Assembly (NCBI GenBank): GCA_030824495.1
Contig: JAVBXP010000035.1
Span: 24,710-88,709, forward strand
Direction of reading: 5' to 3'
DNA from: a bacterium
GTDB lineage: Bacteria > Pseudomonadota > Alphaproteobacteria > Caulobacterales > Caulobacteraceae
DNA: 64,000 nucleotides
Shown here: in pieces, positions 18,652-25,905 of the stretch
Position numbering within the stretch: position 1 is the stretch's first letter
Layout: each line of letters starts with the position of its first letter
Translations under genes and position numbers: made by a program
The notes under the pieces: model-generated
Database searches by the model: none
Told to the model about the DNA's origin: nothing
What the model saw: the letters and a program-made list of their open reading frames with translations, nothing else

Positions 18652-19600
18652 GGCGCTCTCTCACAACTTCCTCCGGTCGCTTGTCCTCTCGCAGCCCCTT
18701 GAAGCTGGCCTGCCGCAGTTTGCCGCTCGCGGTCCATTCGGCGATCTCAGCCGCGGCGACCAGCTCCGGCCGGACCCAATGAATCTCTGATGTCTTGCGG
18801 GGCGCCTCCCCGCCGTCGAAGGGCGAGGCCTCGGTCTCTAGCGCCCGCAGGCGGGTCAGCAGCGTCTTGTCGGCGCCGAACCCTGTCTGGATCGAGCCGG
18901 CATAGGTCAGCTTCCCGCGCTCATAGACACCCACGAGCAGGCCCTTGAACGGCCGATGCGGCTCCATTTTGTAGCCGCCGATCACGAGTTCCTGGCTCGG
19001 TCGGCACTTGGCCTTGACCCAGTTGTCGCCCCGCCCGGCGCCATAGGTCGCATCGACGCGCTTTGAGACGATCCCCTCGAGGTTCATGGCGCAAGCGCTG
19101 GCCAGCAGCGAAGGCCCGTGCTGATCGAAGTGGTCGACGGAACGGATGCGGTCGCTGTGGCTCGCGGCCAGGACCTCGCCCAGGATGTGCTGGCGCCCCT
19201 TCCAGCTATAGGGCCGAGCGTCCTCGCCCTTCCCCCACAGCACATCGAACACAAACACGACGAGCTGGCCGGTCTTGCCCGGCGAGATCGACGCGCGGAG
19301 CTTGGAGAAGTCCGGCTGGCCATCGGCGTTGATGGCGCAAAGCTCGCCGTCGAGAATGCAGTCGGGCAATTCGCCGAAGTCCGCTACCAGTTCGGGGAAC
19401 TTGGCCGTCCAGTCATGGCCGTTGCGGGTGAAGATCGTGACCGCGCCGGCGCGTACATGGATCTGGATCCGGTAGCCGTCGAACTTGATCTCATGGATCC
19501 ATTGGGTGCCATCAGGCGGCTTGGCGACCAGGCGCGGATGCTGGAGCAGCTGAAACTCTGTCGGCTGCCTTGGCTGCACGCCCTGCTGTTTTCTCGCCAC
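18632..19600 (-). CDS. ligD-like: Stand-alone ATP-dependent DNA ligase (LigD ligase-domain type)
   Basis: A 322-residue ligase of the LigD/NHEJ family containing only the adenylation and OB domains; the polymerase and phosphoesterase modules of full LigD are absent. Motif I is EIKFDGYR with adenylated Lys39; DGELCAI (motif III), LEGIVSKR (motif IV) and WVKAKCR (motif V) are all present, so it should be active. GTG 19600 has AGGAGG 7 bases upstream, so the 74-residue upstream extension is discarded. No Ku gene is present in the window. Carriage next to SRAP suggests a DNA-repair cargo module. Confidence 0.88.
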   Translation of the reverse strand: MARKQQGVQPRQPTEFQLLQHPRLVAKPPDGTQWIHEIKFDGYRIQIHVRAGAVTIFTRNGHDWTAKFPELVADFGELPDCILDGELCAINADGQPDFSKLRASISPGKTGQLVVFVFDVLWGKGEDARPYSWKGRQHILGEVLAASHSDRIRSVDHFDQHGPSLLASACAMNLEGIVSKRVDATYGAGRGDNWVKAKCRPSQELVIGGYKMEPHRPFKGLLVGVYERGKLTYAGSIQTGFGADKTLLTRLRALETEASPFDGGEAPRKTSEIHWVRPELVAAAEIAEWTASGKLRQASFKGLREDKRPEEVVRERPTAGAR

Positions 19601-19654
19601 CTGGGAACCTCCTCGCCTCTGATGAGTCGAATCACCCTGAGAAGGGAGCGTTCC

Positions 19655-20023
19655 ATGCTCGATCCGAGATTCGGCTTTGTCGGTCAGCGCGTCGGCGGCG
19701 ATCCGCTCGATGAGCGCGAGCACCTCTACACATGCAAGGCGTGCGGCCAGGATGTGGACAAGCGCGACTTGGCCGCAGTGTTCCACCACGAAGAGCCCGG
19801 CCATGACCCCCTGCCCGTCCACGAGGCGGAGCGCATCCTGCGGGTGTCAAAGATGCTGGTGTTCAACCTCTCGGAACGGCCTAAGCGTCCACGCGCTATC
19901 ACTGAGGCTGGGGACATCACCGGGAGATCGCCATGCGACCCGACGAGCCGAAGAACTTCGACCCGCACGAGCCCATCGACCTCGCCGATGCGGCCCAAGT
20001 CAAACAAGTCACCGAAGCCCTAG
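19655..20023 (+). CDS. Hypothetical protein with a CxxC motif
   Basis: Up to 122 residues; GAAGGGAGC precedes ATG 19655. The middle (YTCKACGQDVDKRDLAAVFHH) has a CxxC pair and His residues resembling a zinc site. The last 35 residues are low-complexity Ser/Thr/Pro/Arg and overlap the next gene in another frame, so the natural C-terminus may have been lost to a frameshift near 19,930. Divergent from the ligase across 54 bases. Confidence 0.55.
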   Translation: MLDPRFGFVGQRVGGDPLDEREHLYTCKACGQDVDKRDLAAVFHHEEPGHDPLPVHEAERILRVSKMLVFNLSERPKRPRAITEAGDITGRSPCDPTSRRTSTRTSPSTSPMRPKSNKSPKP

Positions 20024-20133
20024 ACGCCACCCACGAAGAGTTGGCGGAGGCCATCGACAAGGTTGGCTCGCAGCCTGTCGCGGTCGCGATCTACCTGGGG
20101 CGGCCCGGCGCAGTGTTGACGGAATCGCGCTAA
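19933..20133 (+). CDS. DUF3606 family small protein
   Basis: 66 residues; PIDLADAAQVKQVTEALDAT followed by EELAEAIDKVG and VAIYLGR matches DUF3606 closely. GGGAGATCGCC precedes the ATG. The second DUF3606-type gene of this region. Function unknown; the family often clusters with stress and repair genes such as ligases. Confidence 0.75.
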   Translation: MRPDEPKNFDPHEPIDLADAAQVKQVTEALDATHEELAEAIDKVGSQPVAVAIYLGRPGAVLTESR

Positions 20134-20143
20134 CGCCTCGGGC

Positions 20144-20380
20144 ATGACCGACGAAGAGATCGAGCGCATGGCGCGGGTGCTGCAAGCCGAAGGCTATCCG
20201 TTTGGTCCACCTCGGCCGCCGCAGCCCTGGGCGATCCTCAAAGAGGAATCTCGGGAGTTCTGGCGGGACAAGGCCCGCGCGGGCGTGCAGCCAGGCCAAG
20301 CTGCTGCCGAGGCTGAGGTGATAAAGCAGGCGCGCGGCGACTATGACGTCAGGCCGGCGCCGACCTTCAAGCCGCGTTGA
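20144..20380 (+). CDS. Hypothetical protein (78 aa)
   Basis: A soluble, charged protein: an acidic N-terminus (TDEEIERMARVLQAEGYPFG), a Pro-rich middle, then an Ala/Lys helix. It follows the DUF3606 gene by 10 bases in the same direction. No family recognised. Confidence 0.6.
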   Translation: MTDEEIERMARVLQAEGYPFGPPRPPQPWAILKEESREFWRDKARAGVQPGQAAAEAEVIKQARGDYDVRPAPTFKPR

Positions 20381-20386
20381 GACGAC

Positions 20387-20418
20387 AAAAGGCCCGCCCC
20401 CGGTGAAGGGAGCGGGCC
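20387..20418 (-). terminator. Intrinsic terminator for the PEP-CTERM gene
   Basis: On the minus strand a GGCCCGCTCCC...GGGGGCGGGCC stem is followed by TTTTG, about 95 bases after the stop of the PEP-CTERM gene at 20,514. Confidence 0.7.
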
Positions 20419-20513
20419 AACATCACAGAGGCTCCAACGCAGCAAACGTGGCTGAGCTGAAGCTGATTTCCGAGCTATATTCGATCTATAGGCGGGATAT
20501 ATTCTGCGGCTGC

Positions 20514-21080
20514 CTAGGCGGCGCTGAACACGTTCCGGCGACGCGACGTGCGGACCATCGAACCCACTGCGCCGAAGCCGATGATCATCATCGCCCAAGT
20601 GGCGGGCTCGGGAACGGCCGCCCCGATCTCGAACGTCAAGTTGTCGATGCCAAAGTCACCGCCATTTTGGATGAACTCTATCGAGCGGATCCCGGAGCCG
20701 GAAAGGACATGCGGTCCTGTGATGGAGGATCCCGAATAATTGCTCAGCGTCGCGATCAGATTGTGCGCGGCATCATATGCATTGGCGGTCACGCTGGAGG
20801 CGCTGACATTGATAAAGCTAACTTGTGACTGCAACTGATCGAACGTGACACTCATCGACGAGCCACTTAGCGGACCCGCAAAGGCGCCATAGTTCGGCGC
20901 TGGGCAACCGCCTCCGCAGCTCCGGAACCCTCCTCCGTTGAAGGTCACTCCCGCATAGCTCGTGGCGATGTACGACGAGATGGGAAATCCTTCGAAATCC
21001 AGCGTGACCGTCGCCGCATGGGCGGCGTTGGCTGAAAGGAAGGCGGCACCGACCGCGCCGGCAATAATGTTGAGTTTCAT
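20514..21080 (-). CDS. PEPxxWA-CTERM sorting-domain surface protein (prophage cargo)
   Basis: 188 residues: a signal peptide (cut near NAAHA), a secreted beta-rich domain with a short Gly-rich, Cys-containing loop, and a C-terminal VPEPATWAMMIIGFG motif, membrane helix and basic tail (RTSRRR). That tripartite end is the exosortase sorting signal, so the protein should be processed by a host exosortase and released or attached outside. Start ATG 21080 follows GGGGG. It lies between the accessory block and the lysis genes, so it would be made by the lysogen, not the virion. Confidence 0.88.
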   Translation of the reverse strand: MKLNIIAGAVGAAFLSANAAHAATVTLDFEGFPISSYIATSYAGVTFNGGGFRSCGGGCPAPNYGAFAGPLSGSSMSVTFDQLQSQVSFINVSASSVTANAYDAAHNLIATLSNYSGSSITGPHVLSGSGIRSIEFIQNGGDFGIDNLTFEIGAAVPEPATWAMMIIGFGAVGSMVRTSRRRNVFSAA

Positions 21081-21214
21081 GTTTCCCCCGGCCGCATGAG
21101 CGGCTCCACCTACCCTGTCCCAAGTTGACACAGGAGCCTGACGCCTAGATCGCTTTGCAATCAGCGGTCCACCCAATTCGCGCATAAGGTGAACAGCGCT
21201 CTCTAGCGGTCCTT

Positions 21215-21526
21215 CTAGCTATCAGGCGGCGGCTTGGGGCATCGGAACGGCAAGCTCGCGCCGTTCGTCACCGACCAGCGGCAGATCCGCGCGACGGTTT
21301 CCCAGCCTCGCTCGCCCCAGGCCTCGACCTCGTCATCGTGCAGTGCGAGGGCATTGTCGCTTCCGCTCGCCACAGCCTCGACGCTCAGTTCCGGCTTGGC
21401 CTCGACTTTAAGGTCGGCAGTTGGCGGGTAGCCGGTCAGCCGGGGTTCCTTGCTGGCGCAACTGCACGCAAGCACGAGCAAGGCGGCCAGGGCTAGGCCG
21501 TTGGTCGGGCGCAGATTGGATCGCAT
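21215..21526 (-). CDS. Rz1-like outer-membrane spanin lipoprotein
   Basis: 103 residues: a signal with lipobox LVLAC (Cys21), then a soluble domain with Pro-rich C-terminus. AGGAG precedes ATG 21526. It begins inside the upstream Rz-like gene in another frame (overlap 21,408-21,526), the embedded architecture typical of Rz/Rz1 pairs. Its role would be to fuse inner and outer membranes in the last step of lysis. Confidence 0.72.
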   Translation of the reverse strand: MRSNLRPTNGLALAALLVLACSCASKEPRLTGYPPTADLKVEAKPELSVEAVASGSDNALALHDDEVEAWGERGWETVARICRWSVTNGASLPFRCPKPPPDS

Positions 21527-21770
21527 CGGATCGCTCCTGTTGAGCTGCTGTGATGTTGGTGTTCGAGGCCGCGCGCTCGCCGGCGGCGGTCTCGTTGGCC
21601 CGCCCTGCCCGCTCGATCGCACCGACCTGGCCGGCGAGCTGTTTGTCGGTTTGGTGGGCGGCACCTGAGCAGTGGCCAAGCAGGAACGCCGGGCCGGCGA
21701 TGACAACGGCTCCGACGACAGCCGGCCACCATGTTCGCGCAATCGTGCGCGCGGCCATCCACTCGATCAT
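21408..21770 (-). CDS. Rz-like inner-membrane spanin
   Basis: 120 residues with an N-terminal membrane helix (about 14-32, WWPAVVGAVVIAGPAFLLG) and a periplasmic helical region rich in Ala/Glu/Gln. ATG 21770 has AAGGAG 6 bases upstream; the ATG at 21,776 abuts the ribosome site and is unlikely. Position beside the endolysin and overlap with the lipoprotein gene support the spanin call; sequence similarity alone is weak. Confidence 0.68.
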   Translation of the reverse strand: MIEWMAARTIARTWWPAVVGAVVIAGPAFLLGHCSGAAHQTDKQLAGQVGAIERAGRANETAAGERAASNTNITAAQQERSDAIQSAPDQRPSPGRLARACVQLRQQGTPADRLPANCRP

Positions 21771-21838
21771 GGACATCTCCTTGCTGTTTGGTGAGAAGGT
21801 CGCCGCGTCGCGCTGGACGCAGCGATATGGAAGACGAG

Positions 21839-22036
21839 ATGAGCCGGATTGGCCCACTGCTAAGCAACACAGGTCGCGGCGCCCTCTACGGGATCGGCGC
21901 GGTCATTCTGTTTGGCTTCGTGTTGGCGCTCATCTTCAGCGACGGAAAGCTGTCCGGCGCGAGCCAATTCCCCGACGGTTGGAAGTGTCAGACCTTCGGC
22001 AAGGGTGCGTCGTACTGCAGCGCGCCAGCGCGCTGA
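21839..22036 (+). CDS. Small single-helix membrane protein
   Basis: 65 residues with one membrane helix (about 16-38) and a C-terminal extracytoplasmic part with two Cys. It is on the plus strand, between the spanin and endolysin genes and opposite to both. ATG 21827 is an alternative start. Possibly a moron; not recognised. Confidence 0.5.
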   Translation: MSRIGPLLSNTGRGALYGIGAVILFGFVLALIFSDGKLSGASQFPDGWKCQTFGKGASYCSAPAR

Positions 22037-22053
22037 GCCTGCTGGCTAACTAA

Positions 22054-22686
22054 TCAACCTACGTTTCCGGGCCGCAGACCCTCTTCCAGCAAACCCATCA
22101 CCTTCGCGGCGGCTTCGCGCTTGGTGACCTTGCCGTCCTTGTTGGTATCGAGCCCGGCGTTCTGACGGTAGGCGACGCCACCGGTGAACAGGGCGTAGTC
22201 CTCCCGCTGGCCCACTGCCTTGGGCCAGAGGATCGCCATGTAGATGTCGGCCAGGGTCTTCAGGCGGCCCTTGTAGGGCGAGAAATACTTCCAGACCCAA
22301 TTGAGCTGATCCTCGGGGGTCAGGCGGGCCAGCGCCTCCACGGTCGTGCCCATCCCACGCGTCGTCGACGGCATGAACTGGATGAGGCCAGTAGCACCGG
22401 ACCCCGCCATGTTCTTGATGTCCGCTCGGAAGGAACGGCCGCTCTCCCAAGCCATGCATGCCATCAGGTGGTTGGGGTCGAGGCCCAGGTCTTCGCCGAT
22501 CCACCGGACGCGGTCACGGAAGACTGCCGATACCTTGGCGCCCCAGGCCAAGCCCCGAACTGGCGGCGGCGTGGGCGCAGGAGCGGGTACGGGCGGCGCG
22601 GCGGCTGGTTCGGCCAGCGCCGCGTCAACGCGTGCCAGAGCAGCCCGCAGATCGGCCCGAACAAGTTCGAGAACTTCCCGGCTCAT
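22054..22686 (-). CDS. Phage endolysin, lytic-transglycosylase-like, with EF-hand motif
   Basis: A 210-residue wall hydrolase. After a Pro-rich linker (about 35-50), the catalytic domain has ACMAWESGRSF with the likely catalytic Glu, and SGATGLIQFMPST, the GLIQ-type motif of SLT/lysozyme-fold enzymes. Near the C-terminus, DTNKDGKVTKRE is a textbook EF-hand calcium loop. ATG 22686 overlaps the stop of the upstream gene (ATGA). Part of the lysis cassette; no signal peptide, so release depends on a holin. Confidence 0.85.
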   Translation of the reverse strand: MSREVLELVRADLRAALARVDAALAEPAAAPPVPAPAPTPPPVRGLAWGAKVSAVFRDRVRWIGEDLGLDPNHLMACMAWESGRSFRADIKNMAGSGATGLIQFMPSTTRGMGTTVEALARLTPEDQLNWVWKYFSPYKGRLKTLADIYMAILWPKAVGQREDYALFTGGVAYRQNAGLDTNKDGKVTKREAAAKVMGLLEEGLRPGNVG

Positions 22687-23045
22687 TGGGCGCGCTCCCA
22701 TGGCGGCGCTTCTTCAGGCGGGGTCGCATCGCGCACCGTCACGTCAACATCGGCCGCAGCGGTAATCTGAGCGGTTCCGGGCGGCGGGGTAGACCGCGCC
22801 CTCTCCTTCTCGACTTCAGCGTTCTGGCCGGCGATGCGGGTGTTTTCGAATGCCTTGCCGGCGTAGAGAGCTGTCCCCCAGCCAGCGAGCACGCCAAGCA
22901 CCAGGGCGCCGCCCTCGGCCGTGGTCACCTTGTCGGCGATGACGATGGTGGCCCAGGCGCCCGACCCGCTGGCTGCGTAGATCGCAAACGGCCTGGCCAA
23001 GTCGGCGATGAACGCCTTCACAGCGTCCGCAGTTGATCGGGACAT
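22683..23045 (-). CDS. Holin-like small membrane protein
   Basis: 120 residues. Two weakly hydrophobic segments (about 20-38 and 44-62) precede a charged, Pro-rich cytoplasmic tail. ATG 23045 overlaps the preceding stop (TGATG). Location immediately before the endolysin and the topology suggest a holin; the assignment is positional. Confidence 0.6.
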   Translation of the reverse strand: MSRSTADAVKAFIADLARPFAIYAASGSGAWATIVIADKVTTAEGGALVLGVLAGWGTALYAGKAFENTRIAGQNAEVEKERARSTPPPGTAQITAAADVDVTVRDATPPEEAPPWERAQ

Positions 23046-23467
23046 CAGTTCTTGTCCTCGGATGAGAGGGTGGTGAAGCCGGCCCGCGTGCTGACGAGAT
23101 TGCCGATCTGGCGTTCGATGACGCTCACGGACCGGCCAAGCGATTCCAGCTTCTCGCTCTGGTGCTTGCCGTTGATCTCCACGGTCGTCCGCATGGTCAC
23201 GAACTCGTCCCGGAGCGTCCAAAACTTATCGAGGCCAGTCTCGACGTTGCCAAGGCGGCCATCCATCAGCCGGCGCTCGCCCTCGGTCTTGTCGGCCTGG
23301 CCTTCGACCTCCTCGATACGCTGCTCCACCTTTGAGAGCGTCGATGCGATGTTCTTCATCGCCTCGCTCCATTGCCCGACAAAGCGGCCCACGATGAAGA
23401 GGTTGACTGCCGTGCCGCTCAGCATGACGGCGACCGAGATCGCGATGCCGATCCATTGAGTAGACAT
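23045..23467 (-). CDS. Membrane-anchored coiled-coil protein of the lysis module
   Basis: 140 residues with one N-terminal membrane helix (about 5-28) and a long coiled coil (about 40-125) rich in Glu, Lys and Leu. Such proteins often precede holins in prophages, and it may be a holin accessory. ATG 23467 lacks a strong ribosome site; the open frame to 23,602 is divergently overlapped by the promoter region of the plus-strand gene. Confidence 0.6.
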   Translation of the reverse strand: MSTQWIGIAISVAVMLSGTAVNLFIVGRFVGQWSEAMKNIASTLSKVEQRIEEVEGQADKTEGERRLMDGRLGNVETGLDKFWTLRDEFVTMRTTVEINGKHQSEKLESLGRSVSVIERQIGNLVSTRAGFTTLSSEDKN

Positions 23468-23601
23468 TCGGGCGTGAACTCCGTCCGAGACTATGGGGCT
23501 GTTGAGGGCACTGCGCAGGGGACGCGTTCGCCGAACGGCGAATTGCGGATTGACAACCCAGCTGAGGGTGAGCTTGGTGGCCACAACCTGGGGAGGGTGC
23601 A

Positions 23602-23805
23602 ATGAAAGTGGGAATTAAGCGGTTCGACGTCGCAATGGACGTGAAGACCAAGGGGATCGAACTCGACGTCTATGCGAACGACGGAAAATTTCGCGGAGAT
23701 CTTGTTGTCACGAAAACTGGTCTGATCTGGTGTGAAGGCAAAACCAAGCGTGAGAACGGCAGCAAGGTCAGCTGGGATGAGTTCATCAAATGGATGAACG
23801 CCTAG
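23602..23805 (+). CDS. Small hypothetical protein (67 aa)
   Basis: 67 residues, beta-rich: VGIKRFDVAMDVKTKGIEL, then a region resembling small phage/host proteins that bind or modify an unknown target, ending FIKWMNA. GGGAGGG precedes the ATG. Divergent from the lysis module. Its TAG shares a CTAG palindrome with the stop of the tailspike remnant on the other strand. Confidence 0.65.
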   Translation: MKVGIKRFDVAMDVKTKGIELDVYANDGKFRGDLVVTKTGLIWCEGKTKRENGSKVSWDEFIKWMNA

Positions 23806-23876
23806 ATTGCCGACACCGCCGCGAGGGCCGCTTGGTCCCGTGGCGGTGTAGCTAGCTCCGCGATCACGCGACCTCG
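23802..23876 (-). pseudogene. Tailspike gene remnant (3' end only)
   Basis: The last 24 codons of this minus-strand frame read RGRVIAELATPPRDQAALAA and end SAI-stop; the intact tailspike ends KGRIIIDFRTPAEGQAALAA then VLAIS-stop. The match covers only the extreme C-terminus and then disappears. It lies on the same strand as the tailspike, 690 bases beyond its stop, with the PEP-CTERM gene between them. Confidence 0.75.
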
Positions 23877-23964
23877 CTGTTCAGATCTCCACCCTGTTGG
23901 GCAACCAACGGTTGACACTCCGCACGTAGGCGGCTTGGTTAACCCCAATGTATCGGGGGAAAGC

Positions 23965-24624
23965 ATGAAGCGTTCGATTGCGGCTCTAGCGGCCGCGGCG
24001 TTCTTGGTGGCTAGTCCGGCAATGGCTGCGACAGTTCTACCAGTGGCCGCTGGCAACCAACTCACTTGGTCATTCAATGGGCCGGACCTCGGTGAGGCTC
24101 AGTCTTTCCAGCTGGAATATTCAGGCGCCCTGAACAACCTACGCATCTTTGCCGGTGGAACGTATGAATGGTGGTTTCCGGTTTTCGTCGGCAGTGGCCC
24201 CGACGACTTTGATCTTTGGTCTGACTTCGAAGGCGGCGGAGCCAACTGCCAGGACAGTTATGACGGCTTCTCCTGCTACACCTCCACCTACCCCGGTGGC
24301 ATCGAAGTGTCGGTTGACCTACTGAAGCGCACTCATGAGAAGACCGTGCTGGGCATCCGCTTTAAGCACTGGGGTCCGGACCGTGAGATTTGCACTCCCA
24401 ACGGCTCAAAGTGTCAGAACAACGGATGGCACGGATTAGGGACGACGATCCGCGCTGATTTCGCCGGACCTCAAGCGCCCTCAAATGCGACGCTTTCGAC
24501 TTCGGCGGTACCGGAGCCGACCACATGGGCCGTGATGATTGCCGGCTTCGGCTTGGCGGGTGCTGGCCTCAGGAAATCGCGAGCACTGCGGCGAGCGCAG
24601 CCTGCCCTTCAGCTGGCGTCCTGA
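23965..24624 (+). CDS. PEPxxWA-CTERM sorting-domain surface protein (prophage cargo)
   Basis: 219 residues: signal peptide cut near SPAMAA, a secreted domain with four Cys and many aromatic residues (GTYEWWFPVFVG), and C-terminal VPEPTTWAVMIAGFG plus basic tail, the exosortase signal. GGGGGAAAGC precedes ATG 23965. The final 13 or so residues are antisense to the tailspike 3' end, so the stop codon was acquired from the neighbouring gene. It sits between intact tailspike and tailspike remnant, on the strand opposite to late genes. Confidence 0.87.
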   Translation: MKRSIAALAAAAFLVASPAMAATVLPVAAGNQLTWSFNGPDLGEAQSFQLEYSGALNNLRIFAGGTYEWWFPVFVGSGPDDFDLWSDFEGGGANCQDSYDGFSCYTSTYPGGIEVSVDLLKRTHEKTVLGIRFKHWGPDREICTPNGSKCQNNGWHGLGTTIRADFAGPQAPSNATLSTSAVPEPTTWAVMIAGFGLAGAGLRKSRALRRAQPALQLAS

Positions 24625-25870
24625 AGTCGATAATTATCCGGCCCTTGGTCTTCAGGGGCTCCACCTTGGCGACCGTCCGTTTGGCGATGATCTCCCGCAG
24701 GTCGTCGCCGGCGGGCGGCGCTTCCGGCTCCGGATCACCAGTGAGGCCGCGCTTCACCCCTGCATAGATCGCAGCCGGCGTTCCCAACTTGGCCACGGCC
24801 GCCGAAAGCTCCTCGCCAAAGAACCCGGGCTTGTCGGGGCTGGTCCGCTGCACCGTGATGTTGTCCTCAAGGACGGTTCCGGTCGCGCCCTTGGCCGCAT
24901 CGGAGATCGAGCCCACCAGATTGCCGCGCGCCTCGATGTTCTTGCAGCTCGCCTGGATGATGATGCCGATATCCTTGGCGACCGCGCCGGTTGGCCTGTC
25001 CTGGATCATTACGTTGTCGAAGATCTTCCCGTCGGTGACGTCGGAGACGATTAGCCCCTGATGGTCGCCGCCGATGATTGAGTTGCCGCTGTACTCGTAG
25101 CCGATGATCCCACCGGCCTTCCCCTGGACCCAGCCGCCCATCATCGGCTCTCCGTCGCCGGTCTCCATGCGGTTGGTCTTGACCTTGATATTGGTCAGCG
25201 GCGTTGGTCCGCCGTTCCAAATGGCGATCCAGTCGCCATGATCGCCGCCCCTCGCGGTGTCGCCGTAGCGCCAGGGCTTGGCGCTGTGGAGATGGTTTTC
25301 CTCGATGAGCAGGTCGAAGCCGCCGCCTACGATGGCCGACTTGCGGGTGTGGTGGATCTCGTTGTCGGCGATCGTGGTCCCCTGCCCGCCCACGTTCATG
25401 CCGCGATAGAGGTGATGGATCTCGTTGCCCTGGATGAGGACGTCCTCGCAGGCGATCACCGTGACCCCGTGACAGGTCGGCCAACCGATCACGTTCTGCG
25501 TCTTGTCGAGCGCCTCAGCGGTCTCCGGCACGCCATTGACGGCGGGACCGCTGGCCACTTCGCCATTCACCAATCGGATGCGCTTGGACTTCTGCAGGTA
25601 GACCACGGCCGTATCCGGGACCGTCGTCATATCAGGCGTGTAGAGGACGGCCAGGCCATCGAAGGTCACGCCCTCGCACTCCCGCAAGGCAATGCTGCGC
25701 AGGCGGGCCGCGCGTGGCTCAGGCGAGACGATCCGGAGCGGCTCGGCGAACACGCGCCGACGCAGGGTAACGTCGCCGTAGTCGCCGGGAGCAAGGCGGA
25801 CCTCCTCGCCGCCCTTGGCCGATAGCAAGACGGCCGCCAGCGTCGCCGGCGTAGCGTTGAGTGAGATCAT
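24569..25870 (-). CDS. Phage tailspike, right-handed parallel beta-helix protein
   Basis: 433 residues. From about residue 15 to 330 there are repeated short strands with Asn/Gly/Ile spacing (LIQGNEIHHLY, TTIADNEIHHT, LLIEENHLHS, KIFDNVMIQD), the pattern of right-handed beta-helix proteins such as pectate-lyase-like tailspikes. These usually bind and cut surface polysaccharide. The C-terminal 100 residues are a less regular, Pro-containing region. It is the last gene of the late tail operon. Substrate unknown. Confidence 0.8.
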   Translation of the reverse strand: MISLNATPATLAAVLLSAKGGEEVRLAPGDYGDVTLRRRVFAEPLRIVSPEPRAARLRSIALRECEGVTFDGLAVLYTPDMTTVPDTAVVYLQKSKRIRLVNGEVASGPAVNGVPETAEALDKTQNVIGWPTCHGVTVIACEDVLIQGNEIHHLYRGMNVGGQGTTIADNEIHHTRKSAIVGGGFDLLIEENHLHSAKPWRYGDTARGGDHGDWIAIWNGGPTPLTNIKVKTNRMETGDGEPMMGGWVQGKAGGIIGYEYSGNSIIGGDHQGLIVSDVTDGKIFDNVMIQDRPTGAVAKDIGIIIQASCKNIEARGNLVGSISDAAKGATGTVLEDNITVQRTSPDKPGFFGEELSAAVAKLGTPAAIYAGVKRGLTGDPEPEAPPAGDDLREIIAKRTVAKVEPLKTKGRIIIDFRTPAEGQAALAAVLAIS

Positions 25871-25905
25871 CTTCGCACCGTAAGTCTGGAGGGAAAGCCG
25901 AGCCG

